A stretch of DNA of 64,000 bases from Orlajensenia sp037404875 (GTDB lineage: Bacteria; Actinomycetota; Actinomycetes; Actinomycetales; Microbacteriaceae), in contig NZ_JBBELO010000017.1 of the NCBI RefSeq assembly GCF_037404875.1, forward strand, positions 103,067 through 167,066. The letters are read 5' to 3'. The notes under the pieces are model-generated. The model worked only from the letters and a program-made list of their open reading frames with translations, had not been told where the DNA came from and made no database searches. Each line of letters opens with the position of its first letter. Within the stretch, counting starts at the first letter, position 1. Of this stretch, positions 60,268 through 64,000 are shown piece after piece. The translations under genes and the position numbers were made by a program.

Positions 60268-60717
60268 TCAGGCCTCGCCGTTGCCCGCCCGGCCTTCGGC
60301 GACGAAGGCGAGCCGGCGCAGGGTCTCCACGTTGCGGGCGTAGATCATCGGATCGGTCACGAAGGAAGGAAGCAGGGCACCGGGACCCTCGGAGGGTTCC
60401 TCCTGAATGCGCACGACGCAGCCATCGCCGCGCGGCTTCACGTCGATGGTCACGCGGGCCTCGCCGATCGGCCAGGCCGTCGCCTGCAGCACCATGCGGC
60501 GCGGCGGATCCCAGACGAGACTCACGGTCTGGTCATCGATGAGCAGCGGCCACACTCCCACGGAGTGGTGCAGCCTGCTGCCCTCCTGCGGCCAGGTGAC
60601 GTCGACGTCGCGCATGCGGGATGCCCCGACCACCCACGTGGGATAGACCCAGCCGTCGGCGAGCACGGAGAAGACCGCCTCGGGTGAGCACGAGAACTCC
60701 TGCACGTTGCGCGACAC
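60268..60717 (-). CDS. SRPBCC family protein (polyketide-cyclase-like)
   Basis: Starts at GTG 60717 with GAGAGGAG 6 nt upstream; 149 residues. The fold reads SRNVQEFSCSPEAVFSVLAD, WVYPTWVVGASRMRDVDV, LHHSVGVWPLLIDDQTVSLV, VTIDVKPRGDGCVVRIQEEP. Such proteins often neighbour FAD oxidoreductases of the phytoene-desaturase type in actinomycetes, as here, suggesting action on the same hydrophobic compound. That functional link is inference. Confidence 0.87.
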   Translation of the reverse strand: MSRNVQEFSCSPEAVFSVLADGWVYPTWVVGASRMRDVDVTWPQEGSRLHHSVGVWPLLIDDQTVSLVWDPPRRMVLQATAWPIGEARVTIDVKPRGDGCVVRIQEEPSEGPGALLPSFVTDPMIYARNVETLRRLAFVAEGRAGNGEA

Positions 60718-60837
60718 GGTGCTCCTCTCGGGGGTGCGATGGCCGACGGATGCGACCGTCGTCTCGACGTTACGGCGGCAACGCGGTTCACGACAGTGGT
60801 TGACAGCACCACTCGCCGGCACTGCCGCAAAAAAGAA

Positions 60838-60875
60838 GATGACGGATGCGCCGTGGGGACGGCGCATCCGTCATC
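60838..60875 (-). terminator. Strong rho-independent terminator of the DUF3618 operon
   Basis: A perfect 17-bp stem (GATGACGGATGCGCCGT / ACGGCGCATCCGTCATC) with loop GGGG. Read on the minus strand it is followed by TTC and TTTTTT, so it ends the operon whose last gene stops at 60915. It also shields the SRPBCC gene start further left. Confidence 0.93.
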
Positions 60876-60914
60876 GGTCAGGGGTGCGGCAGGCGGTGCC
60901 CGCCGCACTCGGGA

Positions 60915-61556
60915 TCAGTAGCTCTGCGAGCCGCCGTAGGGCGATGCCTGCTGGCCGGTGGTGTCGTCGTCTGCCGACGACGCCTCGCCCTGCACGGTGT
61001 CCTTGGCGTCGGCGGCGGCGCCCTTCACGTCGTCGGCGGCGTCGGATGCCTCCGCCTTGACGTTCTCGACGGCACCCGTCGCCGACTCCTTCACAGCCTG
61101 CGCAGCCTCCTGTGCGGGCTCCTTCAGGTTCTCGCCGACCTCCTTGGCCGCGTCGCCCACCGCGCTCACGAGCGGCTGGGCGGCATCCTTCACCTTCTCG
61201 CCGACCTGCTTCTCGACGTTGCTCGACGGGATGAGCGAGGCGGCGAGCAGGCCGACGCCGAAGGCGATGAGGCCGACGGCGAACGGGTTGCCCTGGGCCT
61301 TGGCGACTGCCTTGTGGGTGGCGTCGGACACGGCGTCGCCGGCCGATCCCGCGGTGGAGGAGGCGTGGGAGCCGAGGTCGTCGGCGGCACCCATGACGCG
61401 GTCGCGCACGGAGTTGAAGGCACCCTTCACCTTGTCGGCCTGGCGCTCCGCGATCTTGCTCGGCGAGACCTTGTCGGCGAGGGCGTCGACATTGCTTCCG
61501 AGTTCACGCCGGGTCGCCTCGATGTCGGCACGGATGGCATCAGGATCGTTCGTCAT
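60915..61556 (-). CDS. DUF3618-domain protein
   Basis: This 213-residue protein begins with the DUF3618 signature DPDAIRADIEATRRELGSNV then DALADKVSP. A single membrane helix (FAVGLIAFGVGLLAASLIP) follows, and a long Ala/Lys/Glu helix-rich tail with 11-residue-like repeats (VKDAAQPLVSAVGDAAKEVG; ENVKAEASDAADDVKG) resembles LEA-type stress proteins. Overlaps the preceding gene by ATGA. It is the last of three genes that probably protect or organise the membrane under stress; this role is inferred. Confidence 0.9.
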   Translation of the reverse strand: MTNDPDAIRADIEATRRELGSNVDALADKVSPSKIAERQADKVKGAFNSVRDRVMGAADDLGSHASSTAGSAGDAVSDATHKAVAKAQGNPFAVGLIAFGVGLLAASLIPSSNVEKQVGEKVKDAAQPLVSAVGDAAKEVGENLKEPAQEAAQAVKESATGAVENVKAEASDAADDVKGAAADAKDTVQGEASSADDDTTGQQASPYGGSQSY

Positions 61557-61972
61557 GACTGGTTCTCCGGGTTTCTCTTGAAGGTTTCTGGAATCTCTTT
61601 GACGGTGTCGACCGTCTGCGGTGCGCCCTCGACGGACTGCAGCGCGGAGCGGCCGACGAAGAACAGGATGGCGGCGATGATGGCCCAGATGATGGCCACG
61701 ATGACCGCCGACCAAGCGTTGCCCATGAGGTAGCCGAGGCCCCACCAGAGCGCGATGGAGAAGAACAGCAGCACGAAGAATCCGCCGACCGCGGCGCCGG
61801 CGTAGAGACCGACGCCCTTGCCTGCGCGCGTCGCCGACTGGCGCAGCTCCGCCTTGGCGAGTTCGAGCTCCTGACGGATGAGCGTCGAGAGATCGCGCGT
61901 CACCTCTCCGAGCAGGTCGCCGAGCGACGTGTTGGCCGCCTTCTGTTCGGACGGCGTGGGTACATCGGTCAT
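61553..61972 (-). CDS. Phage-holin-superfamily-like membrane protein (DUF1469 type)
   Basis: Encodes 139 residues. The N-terminal helix SLGDLLGEVTRDLSTLIRQE then LELAKAELRQ is the family mark, followed by two membrane helices (GVGLYAGAAVGGFFVLLFFS; AVIVAIIWAIIAAILFFVG) and a polar tail. Despite the family name these are chromosomal actinobacterial proteins, usually between DUF3618 and related genes. The start at 61972 is set by ATGA overlap with the upstream gene. Confidence 0.9.
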   Translation of the reverse strand: MTDVPTPSEQKAANTSLGDLLGEVTRDLSTLIRQELELAKAELRQSATRAGKGVGLYAGAAVGGFFVLLFFSIALWWGLGYLMGNAWSAVIVAIIWAIIAAILFFVGRSALQSVEGAPQTVDTVKEIPETFKRNPENQS

Positions 61973-62832
61973 GAGGACTGGCCCCAACGCTGCGTGCCCT
62001 CTGCCTCATCCGTGCGCTCGCCCGTGAGGAGTCCGTCGAACTCGTCACCCTGCCCACTGCCGGGCTCGGCTCCCGTGTAGTCCACGTCGGCCACCGCGAG
62101 ATCGGCGTCGCCCTGGTCATCGGCGAGCGAGGAGTAGACGGGCGTCTCGGCTCCGGCGGCTCCGGCGTAGGCGCCGGTCGCTCCGGTGGTCGCGTAGTCG
62201 GTACCCGTGTATTCGGTGCCCGTCGAGTAGGTCGGGGTGGAGTAGTCCGTCGCCAGGGTGCTCGGAACCGTGGTGCTCGGGGTGGTTCCGCTCTTGCTGG
62301 AGTCGGGTCCGCCGCCCGTGAGCGAACGGGTCAACCGGCCTGCCGCGACGCCCGCGATCGCCGCGATGGCGATGAAGGTGCCCGGCCGACGGCGAGCGAA
62401 GGCGCGCACCTCATCGAGGAGCTCGGCCGGCTCCCGGTCGCCGATCCAGCTGGCGACGTCGCCTGCGCGTGTCGAGACACGGCGGACGAGGTCGGCCGCA
62501 AGGCCGTTGGAGTCCGAGTTGTTCGCCATGCTGCCGAGGTCATCACCCACGGTGCGCAGGCCATCGGCCACGCGCTTCTGCTGGGTCGACGCCTGGTCCT
62601 TCAGCTGCGTGCGGGCTTCGGCGAAGAGGTCTGCTGCCTGCGACTTCACTTCGTGCGCGACACCTGCCGCCTCGTCCTTCGCGGTGCCTGCGACACGAGA
62701 ACCCGCCTGCACAGCCTCGTCCTTGACGCGCCCGGCCTGTTCCTTCGCGGTCTGGGCCGTGCCCGAGTCGCCCTGCTGGCTGGTGCTGCCGGTGCTCTCG
62801 TGTGCCCAGTTCGGTGTTTCACTGTCGGTCAT
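61969..62832 (-). CDS. Helix-rich membrane-associated protein (first gene of DUF3618 operon)
   Basis: Has 287 residues. The first half is amphipathic helix with Lys/Glu/Ala repeats (TAKEQAGRVKDEAVQAGSRV; AHEVKSQAADLFAEARTQLK). A basic-hydrophobic stretch (FARRRPGTFIAIAAIAGVAA then GRLTRSL) is the membrane helix. The C-terminal part is Ser/Thr/Tyr/Gly-rich (YSTGTEYTGTDYATT). The pattern matches actinobacterial proteins always found in this three-gene order. AGGAG lies 8 nt before ATG 62832. All three genes overlap by ATGA, so dosage is tightly linked. Confidence 0.85.
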   Translation of the reverse strand: MTDSETPNWAHESTGSTSQQGDSGTAQTAKEQAGRVKDEAVQAGSRVAGTAKDEAAGVAHEVKSQAADLFAEARTQLKDQASTQQKRVADGLRTVGDDLGSMANNSDSNGLAADLVRRVSTRAGDVASWIGDREPAELLDEVRAFARRRPGTFIAIAAIAGVAAGRLTRSLTGGGPDSSKSGTTPSTTVPSTLATDYSTPTYSTGTEYTGTDYATTGATGAYAGAAGAETPVYSSLADDQGDADLAVADVDYTGAEPGSGQGDEFDGLLTGERTDEAEGTQRWGQSS

Positions 62833-63014
62833 CGCTTCACTCCTTGTGAGTTGCCGACGCGGTCCCATCGACCGCCTCAAACGTAGGACCAGCATCCAGT
62901 GGCCCCCGCAGGTCAACAAGGGGATTGCCGCCGAGAGAAGCGGGTGGTAGAAAAATCCGCCCGCTCGTGCCCCTGGGCGGGAATAACATGCGGATTCATG
63001 TAGTTTGACCACTC

Positions 63015-63572
63015 ATGACTACCGAGACCCCCCTCCACCCCCAGTACATCGTCGGCACCTGGAAGCTCGACCCCGCTCACTCGGAGCTGTCGTTCACCGT
63101 GCGCCACCTCGCCATCAGCAAGGTGCGCGGCACGTTCGAGTCCTTCGATGTCACCATCGTGACCGCCGAGAACCCGGCCGAGACCACCGTCGAGGCGACC
63201 ATCGACGTGGCATCCGTCAACACCAACCAGGAGGCGCGCGACCAGCACCTGCGCACCAGCGACTTCTTCCTGACGGAGGAGTTCCCTACGGCGACCTTCC
63301 GCTCGACCGGCATCTCGATCGACGGCGAGGACTTCAGCATCACGGGTGACCTCACGCTGCGCGGCGTCACCAAGTCCGTCACCCTCAAGGGTGAGTTCGG
63401 CGGCGTCGTGACCGACGGCTACGGACAGACGAAGGCGGGCGCCTCGGCATCGACCAAGATCAACCGCCTTGACTTCGGCGTCAACTGGAATGCCGCCCTC
63501 GAGGCCGGCGGCTTCACGCTCGGCAACGACGTGACGCTCACCGCCGACCTGCAGGTCACGCTGCAGAAGTAG
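63015..63572 (+). CDS. YceI family protein
   Basis: The 185-residue lipocalin-like protein reads YIVGTWKLDPAHSELSFTVR, HLAISKVRGTFESFDVTI, VEATIDVASVNTNQEARDQH, LRTSDFFLTEEFPTATFRST, and INRLDFGVNWNAALEAGGFT. YceI barrels bind polyisoprenoid chains such as quinones. There is no signal peptide, so this is the cytoplasmic form. TAGTTT 9 nt before the ATG may be a -10 box for a near-leaderless mRNA. It is followed by a perfect terminator. Confidence 0.94.
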   Translation: MTTETPLHPQYIVGTWKLDPAHSELSFTVRHLAISKVRGTFESFDVTIVTAENPAETTVEATIDVASVNTNQEARDQHLRTSDFFLTEEFPTATFRSTGISIDGEDFSITGDLTLRGVTKSVTLKGEFGGVVTDGYGQTKAGASASTKINRLDFGVNWNAALEAGGFTLGNDVTLTADLQVTLQK

Positions 63573-63589
63573 TCCTTCCGACACTTTCA

Positions 63590-63621
63590 CGGGCGGGCGG
63601 CACTTCGGTGCCGCCCGCCCG
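63590..63621 (+). terminator. YceI terminator with UUCG loop
   Basis: CGGGCGGGCGGCAC-TTCG-GTGCCGCCCGCCCG, a perfect 14-bp stem closed by the very stable TTCG tetraloop, 17 bp after the YceI stop and followed by TTCGTCTT. Confidence 0.9.
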
Positions 63622-63638
63622 TTCGTCTTGCGGCGGCG

Positions 63639-63657
63639 ACCCGCAAATTCTGCGGGT
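63639..63657. repeat. Small hairpin ACCCGCA/TGCGGGT
   Basis: ACCCGCA-AATTC-TGCGGGT, 7-bp stem, just after the YceI terminator. Similar CGCAGAAATTGCGGG wording occurs near 30207, so it may be a short dispersed repeat. Confidence 0.5.
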
Positions 63658-63699
63658 TCGCCGACCGGCGCATCCGGTGGGTGCTGCTCGTCTGGCCGG

Positions 63700-64000
63700 C
63701 GCCGCTCCGACGCCGCCGCCCCCGTATCCGCAGCAAAATGCAGGACCACCGGCTCCGCGAGGCTGTCACCCGCTCGCCGGTCCGCTCATCCTGCAGTTTC
63801 ACCATGGGACGCAGCCAGGGCATGCCGCCGACAGCGGTCAAGCCTGCGCCGCTCCGACGCCGCCGCCCCCCCGCCGCCTCCCGCCGCAGCGAAATGCAGG
63901 AGCAGCGGCTCAGCGAGGCTGTCACGCGCTCGCCGCACCGCTCATCCTGCAGTTTCACCACCGGACGCAGCCAGGGCATGCCGCCGACAGCGGTCAAGCC
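63700..64000. repeat. 157-bp tandem unit, two copies reaching the right edge
   Basis: The segment from GCGCCGCTCCGACGCCGCCG through GCAGCCAGGGCATGCCGCCG and on to CAGCGGTCAAGCC repeats at 157 bp (AAATGCAGGA at 63736 and 63893). The window ends as a third unit would begin, so the array may continue. Each unit carries one ~64-nt palindrome (second copy 63893-63955). No gene lies in 63573-64000. Confidence 0.85.
63736..63799. repeat. Dispersed ~64-nt palindrome, copy 4
   Basis: Left end AAATGCAGGACCACCGGC, middle GCGAGGCTGTCACCCGCTCG, right end CCGCTCATCCTGCAGTTT. Same family as 45547, 45660 and 54284; it is the first of two copies inside a 157-bp tandem unit. Confidence 0.85.

Noticed and set aside
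61553..61972. Prophage, suggested by the phage-holin-like protein
   Set aside because: No other phage gene is present, and this family is chromosomal and conserved beside DUF3618 genes in actinomycetes.

Overview
The window is high-GC DNA with ATGA/GTGA operon overlaps, GTG and TTG starts, possible leaderless mRNAs, class-E-type LAxTG sorting signals and many intergenic palindromes. The gene set (PadR-DrrAB, YcnI/CopC, phosphoketolase, acyl-CoA oxidase, small alarmone synthetase, DUF3618 proteins) fits an actinomycete, most likely Microbacteriaceae. The family is inferred from style and content, not from a marker gene.

Region 1 (1 to about 12,115) is an integrated mobile element. It starts at the left edge with a tyrosine integrase that runs off the window, then an overlapping excisionase, a DNA-binding protein, a two-gene AAA ATPase/subtilisin cassette resembling the IetAS toxin-antitoxin/anti-phage system, a 243-residue protein with an HEPN-type Rx5H motif, a MobF/TraA-type relaxase-helicase, a 689-residue unknown protein ending in an Rx4H motif, and a DUF4279 protein. 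It ends at tandem repeats and a piece resembling the 3' half of a tRNA, taken as the distal att site. No type IV secretion or coupling genes are visible, so it looks mobilizable rather than self-transmissible. A near-identical operator-like sequence lies upstream of both the DNA-binding protein gene and the relaxase.

Region 2 (12.3-19.2 kb) is chromosomal accessory metabolism: a DUF1254/DUF1214 protein, an M20 amidohydrolase, an autoregulated-looking ArsR/SRPBCC/hydrolase operon, and a GlxA-type regulator upstream of a hydrolase and a beta-carbonic anhydrase. Region 3 (19.5-27.9 kb) is an exopolysaccharide or cell-surface glycan locus: an undecaprenyl-phosphate sugar transferase, a WlbB-like acetyltransferase, a Gfo/Idh dehydrogenase, a NeuD-like acetyltransferase, an LhgO-like oxidase, a WecG-type transferase with an added domain, and a GT2 transferase. 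Two upstream regions share conserved palindromes.

Region 4 (27.9-48 kb) holds housekeeping and envelope genes: zinc metallopeptidase, prolyl aminopeptidase, malate dehydrogenase overlapping a sortase-anchored protein, alarmone synthetase, acyl-CoA oxidase, DrrAB exporter with PadR control, RecQ, a copper operon (membrane protein-YcnI-CopC) and an EamA transporter. Region 5 (48-64 kb) holds phosphoketolase, PhzF, ArsR/SRPBCC/VOC genes, a YbdK-type ligase, oxidoreductases, hydrolases, Nudix, an FAD oxidoreductase, a three-gene DUF3618/phage-holin-like operon and YceI.

Intergenic DNA carries several repeat families: four copies of a 63-nt nested palindrome, five copies of a ~64-nt palindrome, a 206-bp tandem array, a 157-bp tandem unit at the right edge, a 14-bp minisatellite, and a 19-bp-arm palindrome between divergent genes.
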